Shown here: one piece after another, positions 40,880 through 51,228 of the stretch
Layout of the letters: each line of letters opens with the position of its first letter
How positions within the stretch are numbered: the stretch's first letter is position 1
From: an uncultured Erysipelotrichaceae bacterium
Lineage (GTDB): Bacteria > Bacillota_I > Bacilli_A > RFN20 > CAG-826
Assembly: GCA_902800905.1 (NCBI GenBank)
Contig: CADCGC010000001.1
Span: forward strand, 1-64,000
Reading direction: 5' to 3'
DNA: 64,000 nucleotides
Notes under the pieces: model-generated
Databases searched by the model: none
Told to the model about the DNA's origin: nothing
What the model saw: the letters and a program-made list of their open reading frames with translations, nothing else
Made by a program: the position numbers and the translations under genes

Positions 40880-41284
40880 TTAGAAGTCGGTTCCTTCATC
40901 AGAAGAATCTTCTCCATCTTCGCCTTCTTCATCAGAAGATTCATCGTCTTCTTTAGTTTCTTCTTCGAAGATTTTGTTGTATTCTTCTTCATCATCCTCT
41001 TCTTTGTCATCATCGCTGGTTTGAACATCACTATAGACATTCCTCATATCGATGTGAACTTTATCAAAAGTATGTCTTTCTCTTAAGTCCCAAATGTTTT
41101 CACCTAAGGTGACAAAACGTCCGTCGAGCATTAAGTTGGTAAAGAACATACCCGCTTTGGCGTTTGCTTCTTCTTCACTTAAGCCTGCTTCTTTTTTGAC
41201 ATGTTCCCAGATTTTGTTAAATCCGACAGAACCTTCATTACCTGCGACAAATTCGTAGGCGATTTCAATTAATGATTTTGGCAT
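40880..41284 (-). CDS. rpoE: DNA-directed RNA polymerase delta subunit
   Basis: 134 residues. The N-terminal HARE-HTH domain (PKSLIEIAYEFVAGNEGSV to about residue 85, with LGENIWDLRER) is followed by a disordered tail of almost only D and E. This is the delta-factor layout, found in Bacillota, where it recycles RNA polymerase and displaces RNA. GGAGG before the ATG at 41284 decides the start over an ATG 15 bases upstream at the argS stop. Confidence 0.94.
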   Translation of the reverse strand: MPKSLIEIAYEFVAGNEGSVGFNKIWEHVKKEAGLSEEEANAKAGMFFTNLMLDGRFVTLGENIWDLRERHTFDKVHIDMRNVYSDVQTSDDDKEEDDEEEYNKIFEEETKEDDESSDEEGEDGEDSSDEGTDF

Positions 41285-41298
41285 CACTTTTTCCTCCA

Positions 41299-42933
41299 TT
41301 ACATCTTCTCAGGTGCGGACACTCCGACAAGAGAAAGTGCATTTCTTAATACAATTTTGCTAGCTAAACATAAGCCTAATCTAGCAGAGGTAACTTCTAA
41401 GTTATCTCTATCTATAACTCGACATTCAGTGTAGAAAGCATGAACTTTTTCCGCTAACTCGTGAATGTAGTTAGTAATTTTGTAAGGTGCTCTTTCTTTA
41501 GAAGCAACCTTAACGATATCTTCGAATGTTGAAAGTTTCTTAACAAGCTCTAATTCAGCGTGTTCTTTTAACAAACTTCCACTTTCATCAATCTTGATAT
41601 CACTTGCAGTCTTTAAGACTGAACATAGTCTTGCGTGAGCATATTGAGCGTAATACACAGGATTATCGCTACTTTGTTTAACAGCGAGATCTAAGTCAAA
41701 GTCGAGATGTCCACTTGCCGCTCTCATAACGAAGAAGTATCTTGCAGCGTCAACCCCAGCGTCTTCACATAATTCACGTAAGGTATATCCGTTACCAGTT
41801 CTCTTTGAAAGTTTGAATTCTTCTCCATCTTTCATCATTCTCACCATTTGGATGAGTTCGATTTCAAGGACGTCACTCTTATAACCATGCATCATAAGAG
41901 CACTCTTCATACGATTGATATAACCATGATGATCAGCGCCAAGAACATCAATCAATTGGTCAAAACCTCTTGATAACTTGTTAACATGATAGACAATGTC
42001 AGGCATGAAGTATGTATATTCGCCATTGCTCTTAACAATAACTCTATCTTTATCATCTAAGAAGTCGGTGGTTCTTAATACTTTCGCACCACCATCTTCA
42101 TAAATGTGATCTTTTAAGAATTCGATTTCTTTTTCAATCGCGCCATTAGCCCTAATAGCTTTTTCGCTACTAAATACATCGAATACGATGTTGAATGTTT
42201 TGAGGTCTTCTCTAATCTTTTCAAGTTCTAATTCTTGTCCAATAAGCTTAAAGAACTCAAGCGGATTGTCTTTTTCAAGAAGATTATCACCATATTTTTC
42301 TCTAATCTTTTGAGCAATAATTTTGACATCTACTCCATGGTATCCATCTTCTGGTAATTCAAATGGTAAACCTAAACATTCTTTATATCTTTCAATTAGC
42401 GATTCCCCTAAATGGTCAATTTGATTTCCGGCATCGTTAATATAGTATTCACGAGTGACATCATATCCATCAAAGGAGAGAATTCTACTAATCGCATCTC
42501 CAATTGCCGCTCCTCTAGCGTGGCCGACATGTAGATCACCTGTTGGGTTAGCGGATACGAATTCAACGTTAACCTTGATTCCTTTTTTTGGACTTCTACC
42601 AAAGTCATCTCCATCTTTGATGATTCTAGAAATGATATTGGTAAGAGAATCACTCTTCATATAGAAGTTAATAAATCCAGGTCCTGCGATTTCGACTTTG
42701 TCGATAGATGACATATCAAGTTTAGAAACGATTAAGTTTGCAACATCGCGAGGAGGCTTTTGGAAGTTTCTACTATATTTAAGAGCAACGTTAGAAGCGT
42801 AGTCTCCATGAGTAGGATCTTTGGAATTTTCAACAACGATATCATCCAAAGATAAATCAACTCCTAATTCCTTAAGAGCGGTTTGAATATTTTGTTTTAA
42901 TAAATCTCTAATTTCCATTTTTGAACATTTCAT
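41299..42933 (-). CDS. argS: Arginyl-tRNA synthetase
   Basis: Class I synthetase charging tRNA-Arg, 544 residues. The N-terminal additional domain precedes SANPTGDLHVGHARGAAIGD (HIGH motif as HVGH), and EFKLSKRTGNGYT stands in the KMSKS place. VDAARYFFVMRA and the C-terminal anticodon-binding domain ending in LCLASKIVLRNALSLVGV are typical. Two possible starts (42933 and 42918) lack a clear ribosome site; translation may depend on ispF upstream. TAA stop. Confidence 0.96.
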   Translation of the reverse strand: MKCSKMEIRDLLKQNIQTALKELGVDLSLDDIVVENSKDPTHGDYASNVALKYSRNFQKPPRDVANLIVSKLDMSSIDKVEIAGPGFINFYMKSDSLTNIISRIIKDGDDFGRSPKKGIKVNVEFVSANPTGDLHVGHARGAAIGDAISRILSFDGYDVTREYYINDAGNQIDHLGESLIERYKECLGLPFELPEDGYHGVDVKIIAQKIREKYGDNLLEKDNPLEFFKLIGQELELEKIREDLKTFNIVFDVFSSEKAIRANGAIEKEIEFLKDHIYEDGGAKVLRTTDFLDDKDRVIVKSNGEYTYFMPDIVYHVNKLSRGFDQLIDVLGADHHGYINRMKSALMMHGYKSDVLEIELIQMVRMMKDGEEFKLSKRTGNGYTLRELCEDAGVDAARYFFVMRAASGHLDFDLDLAVKQSSDNPVYYAQYAHARLCSVLKTASDIKIDESGSLLKEHAELELVKKLSTFEDIVKVASKERAPYKITNYIHELAEKVHAFYTECRVIDRDNLEVTSARLGLCLASKIVLRNALSLVGVSAPEKM

Positions 42934-42962
42934 TATACTTATTACTAATTAATTAGCAATAA

Positions 42963-43445
42963 TTATTTATTTTTTACTAATAATGTGATGGCGCTTGCCT
43001 CGATTGCAAGGCCTTCTCCAACTGGACCCATTTTTTCGTTTGTTCCAGCTTTGACAGACACTCTTTCGATATCAACTTTTAATAAAGTTGCAACATTGTG
43101 TCTAATTGTCTCAATATAATCTTTGAGTTTTGGCTTTTCTAATGAAACAAAAATATCAGTGTTATTTACTTTGTATCCTTTTTCTTCCATCATCGTAACG
43201 ACTTTAGAAACGATAAGACTACTATCCATATTAAGCGTCTCATCAGAAGTATCTGGGAAATGCTTTCCTAAATCTCCTAACGCTAATGCACCTAATATTG
43301 ATTCCGCTAGAGCGTGATATAAAACATCGCCATCACTATGAGCAAGTTCTCCTTTTTCAAAAGGAATCACCACACCACCGATGATTAATTTTCTATTCTC
43401 CACTAAACGGTGAATATCTTTGCTAAAACCAATACGGTAATCCAT
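42963..43445 (-). CDS. ispF: 2-C-methyl-D-erythritol 2,4-cyclodiphosphate synthase
   Basis: Fifth step of the MEP isoprenoid pathway. 160 residues, the standard size. Zinc ligands are D and H in SKDIHRL and H in AHSDGDVLYHA; the FPDTS and KAGTNEKMG stretches (CDP and substrate binding) are intact. The gene overlaps ychF by one base. Its presence shows isoprenoids come from the MEP route. Confidence 0.96.
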   Translation of the reverse strand: MDYRIGFSKDIHRLVENRKLIIGGVVIPFEKGELAHSDGDVLYHALAESILGALALGDLGKHFPDTSDETLNMDSSLIVSKVVTMMEEKGYKVNNTDIFVSLEKPKLKDYIETIRHNVATLLKVDIERVSVKAGTNEKMGPVGEGLAIEASAITLLVKNK

Positions 43446-44560
43446 TATTTTTTACCTGAAACATTAAATTTGAAGAACATGATATCTCCATCTTTTGGGA
43501 AATATCCTCTTCCTTCTGTACGTAATTTGCCTGCTTCTTTAACTGCGGCTTCAGAACCTAATTCATGAATTGCTTCATAAGTATATACTTCAGCGCAGAT
43601 GAATCCTCTTTCAAAATCAGTGTGAATCACTCCAGCACAGTTTGGAGCGCTCATTCCATTTTTAAATGTCCATGCACGACATTCATCAGCACCGACTGTA
43701 AAGAATGTAGACAAATTTAATAATTTGTAAGTTGCTTGAATTAATCTAGCTAATCCACTTGCGGATAATCCTAAATCTTTTAAGAATTCAGCTTTATCTT
43801 CTTTAGATAATTCTGAGAGTTGAGATTCAATCTCACAACTAATAGGAATAACTTCGTTTCCTTCTTTAGAAGCATAGTCTTTAACTTGTTTATAGAACTC
43901 GCAGTTATCAATATCCATCAAATCTTCTTCACCAACGTTAGCGACATAGATGATAGATTTTTTGGTTAACAAATGATAGTTCTTACAAACCTCTTCTTGC
44001 TCTTCGGTTAGTTTAACTGTACGAGCAGCAAATCCTTGTTCTAACGCTTCTTTAAGAGGAGATAACGCACTCATTTCTAAGACTGATTCTTTGTCTTTTA
44101 AGATACGAGCTTTGTTCTCAATTTTCTCAATTCTTTTTGTAACTGTATCAAGGTCCGCCATAACGAGTTCGAGGTTTATAACTTCGATATCTCTAATCGG
44201 ATCCACGCTACCTTCTACATGTATAATGTCTGAATTGCCAAAACATCTAACTACTTCAACAATCGCGTCACATTCACGAATATGCGATAAGAATTGGTTG
44301 CCTAAACCTTCTCCTTTTGACGCTCCTCTAACTAAACCTGCAATGTCGTAAAACTCTATCGTTGCTGGAATTGTTCTTTCTGGTTTGAAGACATTAACCA
44401 AGAAGTCTAGTCTTTCATCAGGAACCGCAACAATTCTAGTGTTTGGATTGATAGTCGCAAATGGATAGTTAGCAGCTTCAACATGCGAATTTGTAATCGC
44501 ATTAAAAAGTGTAGATTTTCCAACGTTTGGTAATCCGACTATTCCTGCTTTTAAACCCAT
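43445..44560 (-). CDS. ychF: Redox-regulated ATPase YchF
   Basis: 371 residues of the TRAFAC class. P-loop GLPNVGKSTLFNAI (about 9-22), then DIAGLVRGASKGEGLGNQFL. Instead of the GTP-specific NKxD it has the NxxE-type YVANVGEE, which gives ATP preference. The C-terminal TGS domain ends the protein with GRGYFPKDGDIMFFKFN. It binds ribosomes and affects stress responses. It has its own promoter and leads the run to cysQ. Confidence 0.96.
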   Translation of the reverse strand: MGLKAGIVGLPNVGKSTLFNAITNSHVEAANYPFATINPNTRIVAVPDERLDFLVNVFKPERTIPATIEFYDIAGLVRGASKGEGLGNQFLSHIRECDAIVEVVRCFGNSDIIHVEGSVDPIRDIEVINLELVMADLDTVTKRIEKIENKARILKDKESVLEMSALSPLKEALEQGFAARTVKLTEEQEEVCKNYHLLTKKSIIYVANVGEEDLMDIDNCEFYKQVKDYASKEGNEVIPISCEIESQLSELSKEDKAEFLKDLGLSASGLARLIQATYKLLNLSTFFTVGADECRAWTFKNGMSAPNCAGVIHTDFERGFICAEVYTYEAIHELGSEAAVKEAGKLRTEGRGYFPKDGDIMFFKFNVSGKK

Positions 44561-44575
44561 CTTAATATTTTCCTT

Positions 44576-44623
44576 TTTGATTTAAATCAAAGAATATTAT
44601 AATCAACTCTAACTCTTTTACAA
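44576..44623 (-). promoter_or_regulatory. ychF promoter and overlapping palindrome
   Basis: TTGTAA (44623-44618), 16-base spacer, TATAAT (44601-44596). A perfect 16-base palindrome TTTGATTTAAATCAAA (44576-44591) covers the expected start point, a likely operator. AAAGGAAA precedes the ATG. Confidence 0.6.
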
Positions 44624-44638
44624 AGAGAAAATATGAAA

Positions 44639-47428
44639 TTATTGCAAACACTCCAAAGCATTTAACTTTTTTGTCTTCATTGAAATGAATATTGAAGTAA
44701 TTAAAGAGATAAATATAGCGAGTAGGAACATATATAAAAGTGAGATAGGATTAAAGACAAACACTGATTCAATCATTAGAGTCCCAGAAAGCGCTTTTGA
44801 GAGTACAAAAGATATGACAACGAGTTCAATTGAAGCAAATAAAAGAGATAAACCTGACATAATAAATGAGTGACAATACACAAATTTTCTACTTTCCTTT
44901 TCGTTAACTCCTAAGCATCTAACTAGACCGATATCTTTTTTAACTTCCACATAGTGGAGATAGTTGCATATAAATAGAATCAACCCTGCGATTACGATAC
45001 TGGTGATTGATGCTACTAGCATAATAAGTTCGATATAGTTGCATATCTTTTCAATACTGTTTTTGACATCTTTCAAAGGTGACGTAATCGATAGCGATGG
45101 AAAAGCACGATTTAGTTTAACAATCAGTTGACTCTCTATGTCTTCATTAATCCTGATTGCTAGATTATTGATTCTTAATTCAAAAGTTGAAACTCCTAGC
45201 ATTATTTGAAAGAACAATATAGACCATTCTTCATCATGAGAAATCGCGAGTTTACCGCTATCAGTGATACCAGTTATTTTTAATTCAACAGTTTTATATT
45301 CTCGTGAAATAAATCCATTAGCCAAAACATCTTCTTTGAGTGGGAAAGACAGATACAAAGTTTTATTAATTGGGTTAGTGTATCCAAGCTTTATTGAGAG
45401 ACTCTCACTGATAAGAATTTCTTGATAACTAGCGGGCTCCCTACCTGTTATTAGCTGATAATGTGGTTCAAACACAAACCCATTGAGGTTACTTTTTGAG
45501 AAGTGTCCTTCCACTATTTCGTCTGGTAATTTTACATTTAAAGAATCCACATATTTGATATAGGACATATTATCAGTAATATCAGTAATATAATCTTCTC
45601 GACTTGATATGTATGTGTTTTTTGAAAAACCCATCATAAGACTTTGTTCATATATTGAGTATCCATTATTGGAACCATAGGTTACTTCAAATATCCCTTT
45701 TGATGTCTTTTTACAGTAATCTCCAACAAAGGAAGGAATATCATCTTTGTTAGATCGATGAACCATTAATACTCTGTTGCATTCAAATGTTGGAGTGTTT
45801 TCATATAGCTTAGGAAGATACTTTTTATCTAATAATTCAAAATCAAGATCGCTGCTATTAATTGAAAAGCGATGTTCTTTTAAGAATTCATCTCTTCCGT
45901 ATGAAAAATTTAAATAATAAGACTTAATTAAATTCCATGGCTTATCACTATTAACATTTATGTAACTAGTGCTTGGAAGTTTACACATATCCTCAAAGAT
46001 AAACTGATTCCACATTGGATTAGAGTGATAAATCAAAGATTTATTTGAAAGAGTAAATCCTTTTAGCACTAAAGGAACTTCGTTTAAATAACCCCAGTTA
46101 TCATTAGTGAACACAAACTTCATTTTGAGTTCATGATGTTCTAAATAATTTGATAAAGAGTTAACAGACTTTGAAATATTAAGTTGATAGCAAATCTCAC
46201 TAATAACTAGTAACGGCATTGATAATACAATCTCGTTGTCATTAAGCTTTGAAATATTCTTTGGATATATAGTGTTTCTATTATTTTCTAAAGCATCAAA
46301 TTGATTAATATGGTCAGATGAAAATGAACCAATTGGTCTAGTAATTTCTGTATCTAACGATAAGTAGTCTTCACTAGCAAATAAGTAATTCGTGTTCCAA
46401 TAATAAACGCCAATATTCTTGACTCCAGGAGCAAAAGAGGCGGTTTCTTTCGCTTCTTCATAAGATGTAGAAGTAATAATGTCTTTGGTTGAAGAACTAC
46501 TTTTTGGAGAAACAATTATCTTGTCACTATCAATAATAGAAGAGTAACTACGATATAGATTTGTTGAGACAATTTCGCTAAGTGTGCTAGCTAATCCCAT
46601 TCCTAATAGTCCAAAAGAAGTTGATGCTGAAATAAACAAAGTTCTCCATTTCCTTCTTTTAATTGAATTGGTTGTATGAGAGAAAAGGAAGTTAAAAGGA
46701 AGTGATCTTCTTTTGTTGTCATATTTAAGTTCCAATATAGGGAGATAGTCACTATGTTTACTTTTGCTCTGATATATATCAAAGATAATCATCCCATCTT
46801 TCATTTTAATGATTCGATCAGCGTATCTATTTGTGAGTTCTTCATCATGACTAACAAGAATAACTAGTGACGATGCACTTATCTTTTTTATCAATTCCAT
46901 AATAATCTCACTATTACGTTTATCAAGATTACCTGTTGGTTCATCAGCAAGAAGTAATGATGGGGAATTAGCGATTGCTCGTGCAATAGCAACTCTTTGT
47001 TTTTCTCCTCCACTTAGATTTGAAACCAATTTGTTTTCTTTATGATATAAATCCACTAATTTAAGTAGGTCCTCAACTCTTTTTTCTTTTTTGGATTCCT
47101 TATCATGACTACTTAAATCGATGGAAAGCAAGATATTAGATCTCACCGTTTCATATTCGAAAAGTTTATAGTCCTGAAAAATGAAACCGATTTTCTTGTT
47201 TCTTAGAGAATCTTTTTCACTGCCGCTCATCGATTTGTATCTCTTTCCATCAAAAGAAATATCTCCATCAAAATCTATCAAAGAAGAAAGAATATTTAAA
47301 AGTGTTGATTTGCCACACCCAGAAGGACCGTTAATAATGACTAATCCAAACCTAGGGAGTGATAAATTAATTTTTTTAAGGACTAGGCGTCCGTTATATT
47401 GTTTGTTTACGTTAATTAAATCAATCAT
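44639..47428 (-). CDS. MacB-like ABC protein (ATPase fused to FtsX-type permease)
   Basis: 929 residues. The ATPase is N-terminal (1 to about 225): Walker [15 protein letters not shown], signature [13 protein letters not shown], Walker [14 protein letters not shown] membrane helix at about 265 is followed by a very large outside region (about 300-780), then three helices at about 800-925 with the FtsX pattern ([12 protein letters not shown] between helices). This is a type VII, mechanotransmission transporter layout. It overlaps the next gene by four bases (ATGA), so the two likely form a heterodimer. Peptide or lipoprotein transport or peptide sensing is possible; no substrate gene is adjacent. 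Confidence 0.88.
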   Translation of the reverse strand: MIDLINVNKQYNGRLVLKKINLSLPRFGLVIINGPSGCGKSTLLNILSSLIDFDGDISFDGKRYKSMSGSEKDSLRNKKIGFIFQDYKLFEYETVRSNILLSIDLSSHDKESKKEKRVEDLLKLVDLYHKENKLVSNLSGGEKQRVAIARAIANSPSLLLADEPTGNLDKRNSEIIMELIKKISASSLVILVSHDEELTNRYADRIIKMKDGMIIFDIYQSKSKHSDYLPILELKYDNKRRSLPFNFLFSHTTNSIKRRKWRTLFISASTSFGLLGMGLASTLSEIVSTNLYRSYSSIIDSDKIIVSPKSSSSTKDIITSTSYEEAKETASFAPGVKNIGVYYWNTNYLFASEDYLSLDTEITRPIGSFSSDHINQFDALENNRNTIYPKNISKLNDNEIVLSMPLLVISEICYQLNISKSVNSLSNYLEHHELKMKFVFTNDNWGYLNEVPLVLKGFTLSNKSLIYHSNPMWNQFIFEDMCKLPSTSYINVNSDKPWNLIKSYYLNFSYGRDEFLKEHRFSINSSDLDFELLDKKYLPKLYENTPTFECNRVLMVHRSNKDDIPSFVGDYCKKTSKGIFEVTYGSNNGYSIYEQSLMMGFSKNTYISSREDYITDITDNMSYIKYVDSLNVKLPDEIVEGHFSKSNLNGFVFEPHYQLITGREPASYQEILISESLSIKLGYTNPINKTLYLSFPLKEDVLANGFISREYKTVELKITGITDSGKLAISHDEEWSILFFQIMLGVSTFELRINNLAIRINEDIESQLIVKLNRAFPSLSITSPLKDVKNSIEKICNYIELIMLVASITSIVIAGLILFICNYLHYVEVKKDIGLVRCLGVNEKESRKFVYCHSFIMSGLSLLFASIELVVISFVLSKALSGTLMIESVFVFNPISLLYMFLLAIFISLITSIFISMKTKKLNALECLQ

Positions 47429-49521
47429 AAACTTTGAAGTTCTCCTTTCACTGATTTTTTCTTTGAAAAAACAATAGGAATAATTGTTGATAAAGAGGTA
47501 ATTAGAATAACAAATAAAATAATAATTAATGGAAAAAGGAACTTGTGTCCCAAAAAGATCACGAATGGCAATTTGATTAAGTTGTGTAAATCAATGAATC
47601 TAGATATAGCCCAATTGATTAGAAGAGAAAGAAGCAAAGACAAAGATGTTGATAGAACCAACGCGATTATTCCATTTGCCATTGATTCTTGAAGATAGAT
47701 TTCCTGAATCTCTTCTTCCCTAGCGCCGATAGAAGTTAAAATTGCGCTTTCTTTATGGTCATCAGAAAAGTTAGCAAAAGACATAATGCTTAAAATCAAA
47801 ACAGCGCCAATAATGGTGATAGTCAAAAACAAAATGACGCCATATTCTGCAACTTCAAGAAAATTAAATAACGAATCAGTCAAGATTAAAGACTGACTAG
47901 TAAACGAATAATTACTAGGAAATACAGATTTATCAAAAGCAGATGTTTTGTCATCGATATTTTTAAGAAAAAGGAGATATGAATAACTAGAAATATAGGA
48001 GTGATTTTCAGCATTTAAAACTCTATCATACCAAGTGATATCTTTGTTATAGTAGGTTGATAGGTTAGTGACTATAACTTCTTTAGTGTATTCCTCTAAA
48101 GCTGAATGGCAATAATAGATTTTGGGGGATGGCAAATAATTAATCTCTTTTACCACTCCAACAATCTTTATATAAGTGTTTAGGTAGAAAGTATCACTAA
48201 CATATTCTTCGTCTTCAGTGACATAAATTGTCTCACTACTATGGTCAATGAATAGTAACTCATTCAAAGGATTCTTCCCGATAGCGGATTTCATTAAATT
48301 GAACGCTGTTGTGTTTACTACAACATAGTCTAATTTGTCCTCATACGGAAAGTATCCATCGACTAGCAAAGACGAGTCTATATACTGTCGATTAAAAGAG
48401 TAGACTGGAGTAAAAATCAAATCACCAATCTCTTGCTCATCATATAAAATTCGAATATTTTGCGTGAGAATTGAGGAAAAATTTACACAAATATTATATT
48501 TTTTTGAAATTTCCGTTTTATTTAACAGGTCATCCAAATTTGGTCTAGTAGACTTCGTAAGCGATAGTAATCCGTTGCCTCCAATTGTCATCTCTTCAGA
48601 TATGGTGCCAGATCCAAAATCAAGCTGTTTATAGCAAGCATTCATAATCGCGTTATCCTTATTATTTAAGAATCCACATACGAGATTAAACATAGTTAAA
48701 GTAATTGTTAACGCCAAGGTCGAAAACATATTACGCTTGAATCTTTTTTTATAATTGTTCGATGCCAATTTATCGATCCAAGACCCACCGCTTTTCCTCT
48801 TGTTTATTGTTGGTCTAATATTATCAACCAGGCTATTTATTTTCTGATCCTGAATGATAAGTCCGTCTTCTAATTCAATTATTCTATCTGAATATTTTTT
48901 AACTATTTGTAGGTTGTGAGATACTAAAATAACAAGTGACGTTTTACTTATTTCTTTTAGGATATCCATAACCTTCTCGCTATTAGTGGAATCTAGTGCA
49001 CCGGTTGGTTCGTCACAAAAGACTATTTTAGGTTCGTTGACTATTGCTCTAGCAATTGCAACTCTTTGTCGTTCTCCGCCTGACAGCTTGCTTGCTTTTG
49101 TGTCAAATAGTTCTCTTGGGATGCTAACTTTCTCAAGTACATCAAGCGCCTGTTCTTTTGCTATAACCTTTTTCGTTCCTCCAATTAGAGCAGGTAGCAT
49201 TACATTTAGTAATACAGTCTCATCGTCTAAGAGATTGTAACTTTGAAACACTATTCCAATTTCCTTATTGAAAAAATGTGGATTGTCACTCTTTTTAAAT
49301 GATGAATATGGTTTTCCATAATAAAGGATTTCTCCTTCGCTTGGTGTATCAATTTTAGCTAATAAATTTATAAGCGTTGATTTTCCACTACCAGATTTTC
49401 CAACAATTGATACCAATCCAGTTGAGTCGAAAGACAAATTTGTTGGTTTTAATGCCACAAAGACTTTATCTTTTCCAATCTGATATCTCTTAGTTAAGTT
49501 TTTTATTAATAAAGTTTTCAT
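47425..49521 (-). CDS. MacB-like ABC protein, partner subunit
   Basis: 698 residues with the same plan: ATPase with GKSGSGKSTLINLLA, LSGGERQRVAIAR and VFCDEPTGALD, helix at about 265, an outside region of about 240 residues, then three helices with the inner loop ASIL-type SILTSIGAREEE. It is shorter than its partner only in the outside domain. TGA stop overlaps the partner's ATG. Its ribosome site GAGGGG is the 3' arm of a hairpin in a leader that closely resembles the recA leader, so expression may be regulated by RNA structure. Confidence 0.88.
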   Translation of the reverse strand: MKTLLIKNLTKRYQIGKDKVFVALKPTNLSFDSTGLVSIVGKSGSGKSTLINLLAKIDTPSEGEILYYGKPYSSFKKSDNPHFFNKEIGIVFQSYNLLDDETVLLNVMLPALIGGTKKVIAKEQALDVLEKVSIPRELFDTKASKLSGGERQRVAIARAIVNEPKIVFCDEPTGALDSTNSEKVMDILKEISKTSLVILVSHNLQIVKKYSDRIIELEDGLIIQDQKINSLVDNIRPTINKRKSGGSWIDKLASNNYKKRFKRNMFSTLALTITLTMFNLVCGFLNNKDNAIMNACYKQLDFGSGTISEEMTIGGNGLLSLTKSTRPNLDDLLNKTEISKKYNICVNFSSILTQNIRILYDEQEIGDLIFTPVYSFNRQYIDSSLLVDGYFPYEDKLDYVVVNTTAFNLMKSAIGKNPLNELLFIDHSSETIYVTEDEEYVSDTFYLNTYIKIVGVVKEINYLPSPKIYYCHSALEEYTKEVIVTNLSTYYNKDITWYDRVLNAENHSYISSYSYLLFLKNIDDKTSAFDKSVFPSNYSFTSQSLILTDSLFNFLEVAEYGVILFLTITIIGAVLILSIMSFANFSDDHKESAILTSIGAREEEIQEIYLQESMANGIIALVLSTSLSLLLSLLINWAISRFIDLHNLIKLPFVIFLGHKFLFPLIIILFVILITSLSTIIPIVFSKKKSVKGELQSL

Positions 49522-49527
49522 AAAAAA

Positions 49528-49568
49528 GTCCCCTCATATTACTAAGAGGAGATTTTTTCGTTTTTTTT
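49528..49568 (-). promoter_or_regulatory. Leader hairpin masking the ribosome site, shared with recA
   Basis: On the minus strand: A8, CG, A6, then TCTCCTC-TTAGTAATAT-GAGGGGA. The stem pairs TCTCCTC with GAGGGGA and hides the GAGGGG ribosome site, and TTTTTT follows before the ATG. Read as DNA it could also act as a terminator for fhs transcripts. Confidence 0.55.
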
Positions 49569-49621
49569 GTATTTTTTTTTGAATTTTTTATTATTATTAA
49601 CTTAGGTTAATAACTTTTTTA

Positions 49622-51226
49622 TCATTCATCTTCCATTTTGACAGCAGCAGGAACCTTTGGCAATCCAGGCATTGTCATAATGGATCCGGTCAAAGCAACA
49701 ACGAATCCTGCACCAGCCGAAAGTCTAATTTCTCTAATAGTTACAACGAAGTCATCTGGTGCACCTTGAATTTTAGGATTGTCCGTGAAAGATAATGGTG
49801 TCTTAGCGATACAAACAGGAATCTTGTCATATCCTAATTTATTATATTTTTCAATTTGCTCTTCTGCTTCTTCGGTATAGACAACTTCTTTAGCGCGGTA
49901 GATTTCTTTACAAACCTTTTCAATTTTAGCTTTGATTGGTTCGTTTACTTCATAAAGTGTGTGATAGTTGCTTTCTTTAGTTTCTAACATATTGAGGACT
50001 TTTCTTGCAAGTTCTTCACCACCAGCAGCACCGATAGTGAATGAATTACAGAATGCATATTCATATCCATTAGATTCACAGAATTCTTTTAATGCGTTTG
50101 TTTCTGCTTCGGTGTCACTATTGAAGTGGTTGATACAAATAACAGCAGGGAGACCATATTTCGCAATATTCTCCATATGTCTCTTTAAATTGGCGGTACC
50201 AGCTTTAAGAGCCTCAACATTTTCTTGTTCAAGTTCTTCAAAAGCTACTCCACCATGGAGTTTTAACGCTCTAACTGTAGCAACCATAACAACGGCGTCT
50301 GGTTTTAATCCACCAACACGACATTTGATGTCTAAGAATTTTTCGGCACCAAGGTCAGCGCCGAAGCCTGCTTCAGTAACCACAATTGGAGCAAGTTTTA
50401 ATCCTAACTTTGTAGCAATGATAGAGTTACATCCGTGAGCGATATTCGCAAATGGTCCACCATGAATCAAGCATGGGTTGCCTTCTAATGTTTGAACAAG
50501 GTTTGGATTAAATGCAGCTTTCATTAGTTTTAAAATCGCATTTGAAATTCTTAATTGTTCTAAATATACAGGCTCATCGTTGAAGTTATATGCAACGACA
50601 ATCTTCTTAATTCTTCTAACAAAATCTTCTGGATCATTTGCTAAGCAAAGAACCGCCATCATTTCAGAAGCAACTGTAATGACGAATTCATCTTGTCTTG
50701 GAGCGCTCTTTTTCTCTTTTTGGTTAACGGTCACACTTCTTAAAGCACGATCATTCATATCTAAAGCACGCTTCCAGATGATTTTTTCTGGATTAATACC
50801 TAATTCATTGCCTTGGAAAATATGATTGTCTATGACAGCGGAAATCAAGTTAATTGAGCTTGTAAGCGCGTGCATATCACCTGTGAAATGTAAATTGATA
50901 TCTTCGCTTGGGATAACACTAGCTTTTCCTCCACCAGTCGCACCACCTTTAAGTCCAAAAACAGGTCCTAGCGATGGTTCTCTTAAACAAAGCATTGAAT
51001 TAACACCGATGTAATGGAGTCCATCATGAAGAGCGATTGAGGTAGTTGTTTTACCTTCTCCAGCTTTAGTAGGAGTAATCGCTGTAACAAGAACTAACTT
51101 GCCATTTGGCTTGTCTTTTAGTTCTTCATTAATTCTTAAATCAATTTTGGCTTTATCTAAGCCGTATGGAATGACGTAATCTTTTTTGATTCCTGCTTTT
51201 GCAGCAACATCATAAATGTTTAACAT
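49622..51226 (-). CDS. fhs: Formate-tetrahydrofolate ligase
   Basis: Makes 10-formyl-tetrahydrofolate from formate and ATP, supplying one-carbon units. 534 residues, slightly below the usual 555. The ATP site is TAITPTKAGEGKTTTSI, followed by CLREPSLGPVFGLKGGATGGG, TGDMHALTSS and KFLDIKCRVGGLKPDA; the end DDFVVTIREIRLSAGAGFVV is typical. It starts two bases after miaA. Neighbouring genes of folate metabolism are absent. Confidence 0.96.
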   Translation of the reverse strand: MLNIYDVAAKAGIKKDYVIPYGLDKAKIDLRINEELKDKPNGKLVLVTAITPTKAGEGKTTTSIALHDGLHYIGVNSMLCLREPSLGPVFGLKGGATGGGKASVIPSEDINLHFTGDMHALTSSINLISAVIDNHIFQGNELGINPEKIIWKRALDMNDRALRSVTVNQKEKKSAPRQDEFVITVASEMMAVLCLANDPEDFVRRIKKIVVAYNFNDEPVYLEQLRISNAILKLMKAAFNPNLVQTLEGNPCLIHGGPFANIAHGCNSIIATKLGLKLAPIVVTEAGFGADLGAEKFLDIKCRVGGLKPDAVVMVATVRALKLHGGVAFEELEQENVEALKAGTANLKRHMENIAKYGLPAVICINHFNSDTEAETNALKEFCESNGYEYAFCNSFTIGAAGGEELARKVLNMLETKESNYHTLYEVNEPIKAKIEKVCKEIYRAKEVVYTEEAEEQIEKYNKLGYDKIPVCIAKTPLSFTDNPKIQGAPDDFVVTIREIRLSAGAGFVVALTGSIMTMPGLPKVPAAVKMEDE

Positions 51227-51228
51227 TT

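Noticed and set aside
49968-50438. Plus-strand frame of 156 codons inside fhs
   Set aside because: Antisense to highly conserved fhs codons.
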